A DNA stretch of 64,000 nt. It comes from Micromonospora inositola. GTDB lineage: Bacteria > Actinomycetota > Actinomycetes > Mycobacteriales > Micromonosporaceae. Position numbers and translations under genes: made by a program. Position 1 is the first letter of the stretch. Every line of letters begins with the position of its first letter. Of this stretch, positions 35,536 through 45,000 are shown one piece after another. Under the pieces are notes generated by a model. The model had not been told where the DNA came from. It worked only from the letters and a program-made list of their open reading frames with translations, and ran no database searches. The DNA is taken from assembly GCF_900090285.1 (NCBI RefSeq), contig NZ_LT607754.1, forward strand, positions 1,860,001-1,924,000, read 5' to 3'.

Positions 35536-37305
35536 ATGCTGCTGCGCATGTCGACCCTGTTGCTCCGGACCCTGCGCGAGGACCCGGCGGACGCGGAGGT
35601 GCCGAGCCACCGGCTCCTGCTCCGCGCCGGCTACGTCCGTCGCGCCGCACCAGGCGGCTACACCTGGCTGCCGCTGGGCAAGCTGGTGCTGGACCGGGTG
35701 ACCGAGATCGTCCGGCGGGAGATGACCGCCATCGGCGACCAGGAGGTGCACTTCCCGGCGCTGCTGCCGGCGGAGCCGTACCGGACCAGCGGGCGGTGGG
35801 CGGAGTACGGCGACGACATCTTCACCCTCGCGGACCGGAAGGGCGCCGAGCACCTGCTCGCCCCGACCCACGAGGAGATGGCCGCGCTGCTGGTCAAGGA
35901 CGTCTTCTCGTCGTACCGGGACTTCCCGGTGACGCTCTTCCAGGTCCAGACCAAGTTCCGGGACGAGGCCCGGCCCCGGGCCGGCCTGCTGCGCGGGCGC
36001 GAGTTCCTGATGAAGGACGCGTACTCGTTCGACCTGGACGAGGCGGGTCTGCAAGCGGCGTACGACCGGCACCGCGATGCGTACACCAGGGTCTTCGACC
36101 GGCTCGGGCTGGCCTACACGGTGGTGCACGCGATGTCCGGGGCGATGGGGGGCTCGGCGTCGGAGGAGTTCCTGGCCGCCACGCCGGTCGGCGAGGACAC
36201 CTTCGTCGGCTGCACGGCCTGCGACTACGCGGCCAACACCGAGGCGGTGCTGACCCGCGCCCCGGCCGCCGGTGACCCGGACGTGCACCCGGCGCTGGAG
36301 GTGCACGACACCCCGGAGACCCCGACGATCGCCTCGCTGGTCGAGCTGGCGAACGTGCGCGGCCTCGGCGGTCGGCGCGACTGGACCGCGGCGGACACCC
36401 TGAAGAACGTGGTGCTGACCGTACGCCGGCCCGGCGCCGAGGAGTCCGAGCTGCTGGTGATCGGGGTGCCCGGGGACCGGGAGGTCGACCTCAAGCGGGT
36501 CGAGGCGGCCCTGCACCCGGCCGCGGTCGCGGTCTTCGACGACTGGGCGGCCCACCCCGAACTGGTCCGCGGCTACATCGGGCCGCAGATCCTGGAGAAG
36601 CTCGACGTCCGCTACCTGGTCGACCCCCGGGTGGTCACCGGCACCACCTGGCTGACCGGGGCCAACGAGCCGGGTCGGCACGCGGTCGACGTGGTGTGCG
36701 GTCGGGACTTCACCCCGGCGGGCACGATCGAGGCGGCCGAGGTGCGCGCGGGCGACCCGTGCCCGGTGTGCGAGGCCGGCGAGCTGACCATCCGGCGGGG
36801 CATCGAGATCGGGCACATCTTCCAGCTCGGCCGGCGGTTCACCGACGCGTTCGCCGTCGACGTGCTCGGGCCGGCGGGCAAGCCTGTCCGGCCGACGATG
36901 GGTTGCTACGGCATCGGAGTGTCCCGGGCGGTGGCGGCGGTCGCCGAGCAGCACCACGACGAGCGGGGTCTGGTGTGGCCGGCCGCGGTCGCGCCGTGCG
37001 ACGTACACGTGGTGGCGGCCGGGAAGGGGCCGCAGCTCGACGCGGCGCTCGACCTCGGCGGACGCCTGGCCGCCGCGGGCCTGCGGGTGCTGGTCGACGA
37101 CCGGACGCACGTCTCGGCCGGGGTGAAGTTCACCGACGCCGAGCTGATCGGCATCCCCCGCGCCGTCGTGGTCGGCCGCCGGCTCGCCGACGGGTACGTC
37201 GAGCTGCGCGACCGGGCCGGCGGCGAGCGGATCGAGCTGCCGTTGGACGGCCTGGTCGAGCGGCTCGCCGATGAGGTTCGCGCGGCGCGCGGCGACGGGG
37301 TGTAG
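35536..37305 (+). CDS. proS: Prolyl-tRNA synthetase, bacterial type
   Basis: Class II aminoacyl-tRNA synthetase of 589 residues that charges tRNA-Pro. Motif 1 region [19 protein letters not shown], motif 2 [21 protein letters not shown] and motif 3 [20 protein letters not shown] are all present. The insertion between motifs 2 and 3 (about 215-400) is the YbaK-like editing domain that removes mischarged Ala. The anticodon-binding domain follows ([20 protein letters not shown]). Length and order match ProS of other bacteria. Nothing in the sequence suggests special regulation. Confidence 0.97.
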   Translation: MLLRMSTLLLRTLREDPADAEVPSHRLLLRAGYVRRAAPGGYTWLPLGKLVLDRVTEIVRREMTAIGDQEVHFPALLPAEPYRTSGRWAEYGDDIFTLADRKGAEHLLAPTHEEMAALLVKDVFSSYRDFPVTLFQVQTKFRDEARPRAGLLRGREFLMKDAYSFDLDEAGLQAAYDRHRDAYTRVFDRLGLAYTVVHAMSGAMGGSASEEFLAATPVGEDTFVGCTACDYAANTEAVLTRAPAAGDPDVHPALEVHDTPETPTIASLVELANVRGLGGRRDWTAADTLKNVVLTVRRPGAEESELLVIGVPGDREVDLKRVEAALHPAAVAVFDDWAAHPELVRGYIGPQILEKLDVRYLVDPRVVTGTTWLTGANEPGRHAVDVVCGRDFTPAGTIEAAEVRAGDPCPVCEAGELTIRRGIEIGHIFQLGRRFTDAFAVDVLGPAGKPVRPTMGCYGIGVSRAVAAVAEQHHDERGLVWPAAVAPCDVHVVAAGKGPQLDAALDLGGRLAAAGLRVLVDDRTHVSAGVKFTDAELIGIPRAVVVGRRLADGYVELRDRAGGERIELPLDGLVERLADEVRAARGDGV

Positions 37306-37362
37306 CGGACGCGCCACGGGGTACCGCTCCCGGATCGACTGAGGTGTTTTTCGGAGGCTCTC

Positions 37363-37782
37363 ATGTACCGGGTCAGCGACGTGATGACGAAGCAGGTGGT
37401 CTACCTGGCGGCGGAGACCATGCTGGACGAGGCGGCCAGGGTGATGAAGGAGGCGGACATCGGCGACGTGGTGGTCACCGACGGGGCCACCCTCGCCGGC
37501 ATGCTGACCGACCGCGACATCGTGGTGCGGGCGGTGGCCGAACGCGCCGACCCGGCGACCACCACCATCGGCTCGATCATCACCCGCGAGGTGGTGATGA
37601 TCGAGCAGCACTCCACCGCGAGCGAGGCGGCCGCGCTGATGCGCGAGCGCAACATCCGGCGGGTGCTGGTCTGCGACAGCGACCGCAAGCTGGTCGGCAT
37701 CGTCTCGCTGGGCGACCTGGCCATGCAGCTCGACCCGAACTCCGCCCTCAGCGACATCAGCGAGGCCGCCCCGAACATGTGA
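37363..37782 (+). CDS. Two-CBS-domain protein
   Basis: Regulatory module of 139 residues consisting of two CBS motifs: VSDVMTKQVVYLAAE...AGMLTDRDIVVRAV and IITREVVMIEQHST...LVGIVSLGDLA. CBS pairs bind adenosine nucleotides. The ATG follows GGAGG by 5 nt. A second 139-residue CBS protein is encoded at 46694-47113; the two share the MLTDRDIVV segment and are paralogues. Partner enzymes are unknown. Confidence 0.9.
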   Translation: MYRVSDVMTKQVVYLAAETMLDEAARVMKEADIGDVVVTDGATLAGMLTDRDIVVRAVAERADPATTTIGSIITREVVMIEQHSTASEAAALMRERNIRRVLVCDSDRKLVGIVSLGDLAMQLDPNSALSDISEAAPNM

Positions 37783-37849
37783 CCCGGCCGACGCGGCGCC
37801 CCACCGCCGACCCCGGTGGGCGCCGCCTCGACGGCGGTAACCTGACGGG

Positions 37850-38275
37850 ATGCCCGAGATGCCGACCAAGCTGGCCGAGATCGTCGACGAGTTCGCCGCC
37901 GCGCCCCGCGACGTGGTGCTGGAGATGCTCCTCGAGTACGCCGACGTCATCCCGCCGCTGCCCGCGGAGATCGACCGGGAGGGCATGGAGCAGGTGCCCG
38001 AGTGCCAGACGGCGTTCTTCCTGCGCGCCCAGGTCCAGCCGGACGGGACGGTGCTCACCTGGTTCGACTGCCCGCCGGAGGCGCCCACCACCCGCGCCTT
38101 CGCCGGCATCCTCGCCGAGGGGCTGGCCGGGGCGAACGCCGAGCAGGTGCTGGCCGTGCCGGACGACCTCTACCAGCGGATGGGGCTGGCCCAGGCGATC
38201 AGCCCGCTGCGGGTGCGCGGCGGGACCGCGATCCTGGCCCGACTCAAGCGGCAGGTCCGGGAACAAGCCGGCTGA
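37850..38275 (+). CDS. SufE family Fe-S cluster assembly protein
   Basis: Protein of 141 residues. SufE accepts sulfur from a cysteine desulfurase on a conserved cysteine, here Cys52 in VPECQTAFFL. Other family segments are EEFAAA-like LAEIVDEFAAAP, RAFAGILAEGLAG and QAISPLRVRGGTAI. In actinobacteria a SufE gene often lies beside a rhodanese. In this window the rhodanese is 13 kb away, so the pair has been separated. Confidence 0.9.
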   Translation: MPEMPTKLAEIVDEFAAAPRDVVLEMLLEYADVIPPLPAEIDREGMEQVPECQTAFFLRAQVQPDGTVLTWFDCPPEAPTTRAFAGILAEGLAGANAEQVLAVPDDLYQRMGLAQAISPLRVRGGTAILARLKRQVREQAG

Positions 38276-38295
38276 GCAGGGCGTTCATCCCCTTC

Positions 38296-38928
38296 ATGGA
38301 GATCGAGATCTACGCCGACGTGGTCTGCCCCTGGTGCTGGATCGGCAAGCGCCGGCTGGAGCAGGCCCTCGAGTCGTACGACGGTGAGGTGACCGTCCGG
38401 TACCGGCCGTTCCAGCTCGACCCGACGCCGGTCACCGAGCCGAGGCCGCTGGTCGAGGCGATGGGCGCGAAGTTCGGCGGCCGGGAGCGGGCCGAGGCGA
38501 TGTTCGCCCAGGTGTCGCAGGTCGCGGCCGGTGTGGGACTCGACATGCGCTTCGACCGGGCGATGCATTCCAACACCTTCGAGGCGCACCGACTGATCCG
38601 GTTCGCCACCGAGCGGGGCCGGGCCGCCGAGATGATCGACGCGCTCTACCGGGCGCACTTCACCGACGGGATCGACGTCGGTTCGAAGGACGCGCTGGTC
38701 AAGCTCGCCGCCGAGGTCGGCCTGGACGAGGCCGAGACCCGGGAGTACCTGGACTCGAACGTCGGCCGGCGCGAGGTCGCCGCCGATCTGGCCGCCGCCC
38801 ACCAGCTCGGGGTGACGAGCGTGCCGACCTTCGTGCTGGCCGGGAAGTACGCCGTCACCGGCGCGCAGGAGCCGGAGACGCTGCTCGCCGCCCTCCGCGA
38901 GGTCGAGCAGCGGGAGTCGGCGGCCTGA
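38296..38928 (+). CDS. DsbA/FrnE family oxidoreductase
   Basis: Thioredoxin-fold protein of 210 residues with the active site CPWC at 11-14 directly after the first strand (YADVVCPWCWIGKRRLE). The inserted helical domain and the cis-Pro loop SVPTFVLAGKYAVTGAQ are typical of the 2-hydroxychromene isomerase/FrnE branch. It acts in the cytoplasm, since there is no signal peptide. The ATG lies 20 nt after the SufE stop, so the two are probably co-transcribed. The exact thiol substrate is unknown. Confidence 0.92.
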   Translation: MEIEIYADVVCPWCWIGKRRLEQALESYDGEVTVRYRPFQLDPTPVTEPRPLVEAMGAKFGGRERAEAMFAQVSQVAAGVGLDMRFDRAMHSNTFEAHRLIRFATERGRAAEMIDALYRAHFTDGIDVGSKDALVKLAAEVGLDEAETREYLDSNVGRREVAADLAAAHQLGVTSVPTFVLAGKYAVTGAQEPETLLAALREVEQRESAA

Positions 38929-38933
38929 CGACA

Positions 38934-38959
38934 CGTCCGGTGTCGACCGCCACCGGACG
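38934..38959 (+). terminator. Terminator after the DsbA-like gene
   Basis: CGTCCGGTG (38934-38942) and CACCGGACG (38951-38959) form a perfect 9-bp stem with an 8-nt loop, right after the stop codon. Closes the CBS-SufE-DsbA group. Confidence 0.65.
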
Positions 38960-39012
38960 CTCATCGATGATCATGATGTTTCACGTGCAACCGCATCGAC
39001 GGCCGCGATGAT

Positions 39013-39561
39013 CTAGGCCGGCCTGGCCAGCCCTTCCACCACCGTCGCCCCGGGCAGCGCGCCGAGCGCCGGCCCGGGCAGCGCGATCTTGCTGTGCCGG
39101 ACGCCCGATCCGATGATCACGTGCGGGGTGGCGATCACCCGCGAGTCGACCAGGATCGGCCACTGCTCCGGCAGGCCGATCGGCGTGATGCCGCCGTACT
39201 CCATGCCGGTCAGCTCCACCGCGTCGGCCATCGGCGCGAAGCTGGCCTTGCGGACGTCGAGCGCCCGGCGGACCACGCCGTTCACGTCGGCCCGAGTGGT
39301 GGCGAGCACGATGCAGGCGGCGTACCGGATCTCGCCCTCTCGCTTGCCGGCGATCACCACACAGTTGGCCGACACGTCGAGCCCCACCTCGTACGCCGCG
39401 CAGAACGCGGCCGTGTCGGCCAGTTCGGCGTCGATCGGCGCGACCAGCACATCGTCCACGTCGACCGGCGCCTCGGCCGGCCACCGCTCGATCGCGGCGG
39501 CCACCGGCGGTGCCAGCAGGTCCAGCCGGGCGCGGGCCGGCTCGGTCTTCAGCGTCCCCAT
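39013..39561 (-). CDS. YbaK/EbsC-type aminoacyl-tRNA deacylase
   Basis: Protein of 182 residues of the YbaK/ProX editing family, which hydrolyses mischarged aminoacyl-tRNA. Family signs are CVVIAGKREGEIRYAACIVL, the KASFAPMADAVELTGMEYGG segment with the substrate-pocket GG-ITPIGLP, and VIIGSGVRHSKIALPG. The ATG at 39561 is preferred; a GTG is immediately before it. It faces the DsbA gene and is not linked to proS, which already carries its own editing insert. Confidence 0.9.
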   Translation of the reverse strand: MGTLKTEPARARLDLLAPPVAAAIERWPAEAPVDVDDVLVAPIDAELADTAAFCAAYEVGLDVSANCVVIAGKREGEIRYAACIVLATTRADVNGVVRRALDVRKASFAPMADAVELTGMEYGGITPIGLPEQWPILVDSRVIATPHVIIGSGVRHSKIALPGPALGALPGATVVEGLARPA

Positions 39562-39629
39562 CACGGGTGCGATCCTCGCACCCGTGACCCGGTTGCGCTC
39601 GGTGGACCCTGCTCGCGGCTCGGCCGAGG

Positions 39630-39824
39630 TCAGCTGCCGGTGAGGAAGGCGTTCTCGCGGGCGAAGGTGCGGTCCTGGAACGAGGCGAGCTCCTCCGCCC
39701 GGGCCGCCTGGGCGCGGTGCGCTTCGATGTCCTCGATCCCGTGCCGGACACCCAGCCGGATCACGCCGTAGAGGAAGACGAAACCGAACACGTAGAGGAT
39801 CACCGTGGTGACGAAAACCAGCAT
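39630..39824 (-). CDS. Small membrane protein, 64 aa
   Basis: Short protein with one N-terminal membrane helix (MLVFVTTVILYVFGFVFLYG) followed by a charged amphipathic helix (GIEDIEAHRAQAARAEELAS). The pattern is that of a small inner-membrane protein rather than a signal peptide. No function known. The codon pattern supports translation. Confidence 0.6.
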   Translation of the reverse strand: MLVFVTTVILYVFGFVFLYGVIRLGVRHGIEDIEAHRAQAARAEELASFQDRTFARENAFLTGS

Positions 39825-39861
39825 GCGGCCACGCTAAGGCGAAGGTGAATCGCCGACGCTT

Positions 39862-40048
39862 TCATCTCCGTCCGGTTCCCCCGTACGTGTCAGCGAGGTG
39901 ATCCGCCCAGGTCCGGGCACCGGTCGGGGTCGCCGCGGTCGTCAGCCCGCCGGACCGCAACGCCCGGCCCAGCCGCCCCGGGATCCGTACCGGCAGCAAC
40001 GGCCGGCGGGAGTCGCGGGCGGCCCGCCCCGGTGACCAGAACCCTCAT
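39862..40048 (-). pseudogene. SDR/NAD(P)H-binding protein with an internal deletion
   Basis: Reading leftward from an ATG at 40048, the first residues are MRVLVTGAGRP, the start of a Rossmann fold. After about twelve codons a different frame encodes RRPLLPVRIPGRLGRALRSG and then TGARTWADHLADTYGG before a stop at 39862. That second part resembles the C-terminus of NmrA/epimerase-like oxidoreductases. The two ends are out of frame and lack about 230 intervening residues, so this is a deletion remnant. A strong G-rich ribosome site still precedes the ATG. Confidence 0.55.
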
Positions 40049-40064
40049 CGACCGCCCCCTGTCC

Positions 40065-41462
40065 TCACCCGGACTGACGAGCCGGCATCGGAGTTCGTGA
40101 CGGCACCACGACCCGGCCGGCGAGCAGCACGCCGAGCAGCCCGCAGCCGGCCGCCACCGCGAGGGTGGCCGCGTACCCGGCCGGACCGGGCGCCGGGCCG
40201 ACGGCGAGCACGGCGCCGGTCAGCGCGAGCACGGTGGCGGCGAACAACGAGTCGCCCAGTTGCAGCGAGGAGCTGTTCCGGCCCTGCTCACCGGGGGCGG
40301 ACAGGGCCAGGGTGAGCACCGACAGGGACGGGTAGAGCAGCCCCATGCCGAGCCCGGCGACGGCCCAGCCGAGCACCGCGAACGGCACCGGCACGGCCGG
40401 CACGACGGTCAACGCCACGATGGCCGTACCGGCGGTGACGCAGCCCAGCCCGGCCCGGGGCAGCGTGGCGGCGGAGCGCGGGGTGCGCAGCCGCCCCTGG
40501 AGCCAGGAGCCGACCGACCAGGAGACCGCGCCCACGGTGAGCACCAGACCCGCCGCGGTCGGGGCGAACCCGCGCTCCCGGGAGAGCATCAGCGGGATCA
40601 CCACCTCCGCCCCGGCGAACGCCGCCGAGGCGAGGCCACGCAGGCCGATCACCGTCGGCAACCCGCGCCGGGCCCGCAGGAAACCGGCCGGCAGCAGCCG
40701 CGGCGCGCAGCCGAGCAGCCCGACCAGGGCCACCACCACCAGCCCGACCGCGAGCGCGCCGCGCTGCTGCCCCCCGTAGTGCAGCAGTGCGGCGCTCGCC
40801 CCCGCCCCGCAGGCCCAGCCGATCCGGGCCGGCGCGCCGGCCGGCGGCCGGACCGGCGCCGTCGCGCCGAGCGCCCGCAGCCCGGGCTGGATCAGCAGCA
40901 CCGCCGGCACCGCGACCGCCGGCACCGCCAGGAAGACCCACCGCCAGCCGAGGTGCTCGACGATCAGGCCGGCCAGCGCCGGACCGACCAGCGACGGTAC
41001 GACCCAGGCCGCCGCGAACGCGGCGAAGACCCGCCGCCGCAGCTCCTCCGGGTACGCCTGACCCACGATCACGTACAGCGCCACCGAGAGCAGGCCCGAG
41101 CCGAAGCCCTGCACCACCCGGCCGACGACCAGCACCCCCATTGCCGATGCGCCGCCCGCGACGAGCAGCCCGACCACGAACCAGGCCACCCCGTGCCACA
41201 TCGGCGCCTGGGGTCCCCGGGCGTCGCACCAGATCCCGGAGACCACCATCGCGACCACGCCGGAGGCGAACGGGCCACCGAACGCGAGCGCGTACAGGGC
41301 CAACCCGTCCAGGCTGCGGGCGACCGTCGGCATGGCGGTACCGACGGCCAGGGCCTCGAACGCCAGCAGGGACACCAGGGCGACACTGCCCACCGTCATC
41401 GCCGGCAGGCGCGGGGCGTACAGGTGCTCGGGCGGGGCGGCCGGAGCGGCGGTGGCGGTCAC
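40065..41462 (-). CDS. MFS transporter, DHA family
   Basis: Membrane transporter of 465 residues with about 12-14 hydrophobic segments. Recognisable motifs are the PTVARSLDG stretch after TM1, the VVGRVVQGFGSGLLSVALYV motif of drug/H+ antiporters, and EHLGWRWVFLAVPAV after TM5. Members export drugs or metabolites with proton exchange. The GTG at 41462 begins a short cytoplasmic tail; the frame is open upstream but that part is not transporter-like. No regulator lies beside it. Confidence 0.88.
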   Translation of the reverse strand: MTATAAPAAPPEHLYAPRLPAMTVGSVALVSLLAFEALAVGTAMPTVARSLDGLALYALAFGGPFASGVVAMVVSGIWCDARGPQAPMWHGVAWFVVGLLVAGGASAMGVLVVGRVVQGFGSGLLSVALYVIVGQAYPEELRRRVFAAFAAAWVVPSLVGPALAGLIVEHLGWRWVFLAVPAVAVPAVLLIQPGLRALGATAPVRPPAGAPARIGWACGAGASAALLHYGGQQRGALAVGLVVVALVGLLGCAPRLLPAGFLRARRGLPTVIGLRGLASAAFAGAEVVIPLMLSRERGFAPTAAGLVLTVGAVSWSVGSWLQGRLRTPRSAATLPRAGLGCVTAGTAIVALTVVPAVPVPFAVLGWAVAGLGMGLLYPSLSVLTLALSAPGEQGRNSSSLQLGDSLFAATVLALTGAVLAVGPAPGPAGYAATLAVAAGCGLLGVLLAGRVVVPSRTPMPARQSG

Positions 41463-41545
41463 CGGCGGTCCGCGCGGGGGGCGATCGGCATGGGCCCAGC
41501 CTCGGCCCTCAACCCGGGTTGAGGTCAACCGTGAGGCTGGTCTCG

Positions 41546-41806
41546 TCAGGTCGACTCCAGCGCCTCGCCCACCCCCTTCACCAGCCCGGACATGTGCTGG
41601 TCGGCCAGCAGGTGCCCGGCCGTGATCACCAGGGCCAACGGCCACTCGATGACCTGCAACGCGGCCAGCACCCCGAGCCCCGCGTAGTAGGCGACCTTGT
41701 CCGGCGGCGGCACAGCCACCTCGCCGAGCATCGGGATCTCCACCCGCCGGCCGTACGTGCGGAGCGTCTCCTGCGCCCCACTGAGGTTTCGCGTCAGCGC
41801 GCTCAT
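41546..41806 (-). CDS. Small hypothetical protein, 86 aa
   Basis: Protein of 86 residues. It begins MSALTRNLSGAQETLRTYGR, has a hydrophobic segment near 39-60 (AYYAGLGVLAALQVIEWPLA) and ends with a short helix (MSGLVKGVGEAL). It diverges from the P-type ATPase gene across 223 bp, so the two may share a control region. Possibly an accessory of the ATPase, but only the position supports that. Confidence 0.6.
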   Translation of the reverse strand: MSALTRNLSGAQETLRTYGRRVEIPMLGEVAVPPPDKVAYYAGLGVLAALQVIEWPLALVITAGHLLADQHMSGLVKGVGEALEST

Positions 41807-42029
41807 CCGGCCTCCCCCGGTTCACCAGTCATCGGCGTCCGACGGGCATTCCACCGGCAACCCCGTCCATGCCCGCGGTCAGCAGGGAAACTTCCCCTGC
41901 TCGGGGGGCATAACGGACTCTCCGCCGGGAAGCCAGGCCGCTGGGACGAGGCGCGGGAGGCGAGATGGGGTACGGCGAGCGCGGCAGCGGCACCGGGGAG
42001 CAGGGCCGGCGACTCGGCCGTACCGCTCG

Positions 42030-45000
42030 ATGACGTCGCTGGGCCGGGTCGCCGGCCGGCTCCTGCCGCCGGTCGGCGTGCCGGAAGCCGTCGCGCACGC
42101 GGTCCGTACCGTCGCCGCCGCCGTGCCGGACGCGGCCCGCGGCGTCGCGTCGGTCCTGCCGGACGCGGCCCGGGCCGCCACCTCGGCCGTGCCCGGCGGT
42201 AAGGCCGTGCCGGAGGCGGCCGCCGGCACCGCGCGCGGCGTGGGCGCCGCCGCGGCCCGGCTGGGCCGGGCGGCCGGGCTGACCCGCCGCCGGGTCTGGT
42301 CCTGGGACGGCCGGCATCACATCGAGGTGCACGGCGTCTGCCAGGACGGCGGAGACCCGCTGGCCCGCCAGGTCGAGCGGGCGTTGGAGCTGATGCCCGG
42401 GGTGGCCTGGGCCCGGGTGAACGCCCCCTCCGGCCGGGTGGTGGTGGCCGTCGAGGAGCCGAAGCCGAAGCTGCGCGACCTGATCGCCACGGTCGCCCGG
42501 ACCGAGCGGGTCTGCCCGTACGAGCCCGACCCGGAGGTCAGGCCGCCGCAACCGCCCGAGGAGGGGCCGCGCACTCCCCGCACCCTCGGCGCGCTGGCCT
42601 CCGACGCGCTCGGCCTGACCCTCTCGGCGGCCACCCGGATCGTGCCGTTCACCCCGGTCCCCGGCGAGGTCGCCGGCTTCCTCACCGCGGTCGACCTGCA
42701 CCCGAAACTGCACGCCCTCGCCGACCGGGGACTGCGCGCGGACCCCCGCGCTGCGCTGCTCTTCCCGCTCGCCGAGGCGGTCGCCCAGGGGCTCGCCGGA
42801 GGCTGGGCCGGGATCGTCCTGGACGGCGCGCAGCGGGTGGTGCAGTGGGGTGAGGCACGCGCCCAGCAAGCCGCCTGGTCGAAGGCCGAGCCGAGGCTGA
42901 CCGGCGACCCGGAGCGGGCGGTCGCCCGGGTACCCGCCGGCGGACGCCCCTGCCCGGCGCCGCCGGGCCCGGCCGAGCGGTACGTGAGCCGGTCGCTCGC
43001 CGCCGGCGCCGCGGCCGGCGCGGTCGCGGTGCCGGTGGCCGGCCCGAAGCGGGCCGCCGCGCTGGCGCTGTCCGCGCTGCCCAAGGCCCCGGGGAACGGC
43101 CGCGAAGGATATGCGGCCCAGCTCGGCCGGATGCTGGCCCGGCGCGGCGTGATCGTGATGGACCGCAGCGTGCTGCGGGAGCTCGACCGGATCGACACGG
43201 TGGTGCTGGACGCAGCGGTGCTCGGCTCGGACCGGGGCGTGCTGGCCGACCTGGCGCCGCTGCCCGGGGCGGACACCGGTCAGGTCGCCGCGCGGGCCTT
43301 CGCGCTCTTCGACCCGGAGGCTCCCGACGGGCTGCGGGAGGCCGACGGGTGGCGGCTCGGACCACTGGACCGGATCGACGCCGACGACCCCGGCGACACC
43401 CCGGACAGCCGCCGGCTCCGCGACGCCGGGGGCACCCTGCTCGGTCTCGCCGACGGCCACACCCTCGCCGCGGTGCTGCGGGTGGAACCCGCGCCGGCGC
43501 CTGGCGTCGACGCCCTCCCCACCGCCACCCGCCAGGCCGGACTGCGGCTGGTGGTGGCCGGTGACGACGACGGCCGGTACGACTTCGCCGACGCCGTGCT
43601 GCCCGGCGGCCCACAGCTCACCGAGTCGGTACGCGCCCTGCAACGCGACGGTGCGGTGATCATGCTGGTCTCCGGCGACCGCTCCGCGCTCGGCGCCGCC
43701 GACTGCGGCCTGGGCGTGGCCGACCCGGACGACCTCCCGCCGTGGGGCGCCCACCTGCTCGTCGGCGCCGACCTGCGGATCCCCGCGCTGCTGATCGAGG
43801 CGACCGGGGTGGCCCGCCGGATGACCGGGCAGAACATCCGGATCGCGATGGCCGGCAGCGGCCTCGGCGCGCTGGGCGCGTTCACCGCCGACCCGCGGCA
43901 GCTCCCCGGCCGGACCCTGGGCGCGGTCAACGGCGCCGCCGCGCTCGCCTTCGCGCACGGCGTGTGGCGGGCCCGGCGGCTGCCGGACCGGACCCGCCGG
44001 TCCGTGCCGGCGGTGACCGCCTGGCACCTGATGCCGGTGGAGACCGTACTGGGCCAGCTCGACACCGGCCCGGACGGACTCAGCTCGGCCGAGGCGGCCC
44101 GCCGGCGCAACGGGGTCACCGGCGAGGCGGCCGGACCGTCCGGGCTGCTCCGGGCGTTCGTCGACGAGCTGGCCAACCCGCTCACCCCGGTGCTCGCCGC
44201 CGGGGCGGTGCTCTCCGCCACGTTCGGCTCGCTGGTCGACGCCGCCCTGGTCGGCGGGGTGGTCGGCGGGTCGGCGCTGATCGGCGCGGTGCACCAGCGC
44301 AACACCGAACGCTCCCTGGCCGAACTGCTGTCCCGCGCGGCGGTGACCGCGCGGGTCCTCCGGGACGGCGCGGAGCAGGTGGTCGCGGCGGAGGAGCTGG
44401 TGCCGGGAGACGTGGTCGCGGTCGGCCCCGGCGACGCGATCCCCGCCGACTGCCGGGTGCTCAACGCCGACGGGCTGGAGGCCGACGAGTCGTCGCTGAC
44501 CGGGGAGTCGCTGCCGGTGGGCAAGACCGTGGACCCGGTGGTGGCCGCCGCCGTCGCCGACCGGCGGTCGATGTTGTACGAGGGCACCACCGTCGCCGCC
44601 GGGCACGGCACCGCCGTGGTCGTGGCGACCGGGGAGGAGACCGAGGCGGGACGCAGCCTCGCCCTGGCCCGCGAGGCGCCGCCGGCCAGCGGCGTGGAGA
44701 CCCGGCTGGGCAGGCTCACCAGTGCCGCCGTGCCACTCGCCGCCAGCTCGGCGATCGCGGTGGCCGGGGCGGGGCTGCTCCGGGGCGTACCGCTGGCGGA
44801 GACGGCGGCGACCGCCGCGAACCTGGCCGTCGCCTCGGTGCCGGAGGGGTTGCCGTTCCTGGTCAGCGCCGCGCAGCTGGCGGCGGCCCGCCGGCTCGCC
44901 GAGCACGGCGCACTGGTCCGCAACCCGCGCACCATCGAGGCGCTGGGCCGGGTGGACGTGCTCTGCTTCGACAAGACCGGCACCCTCACCGAGGGAAAGC

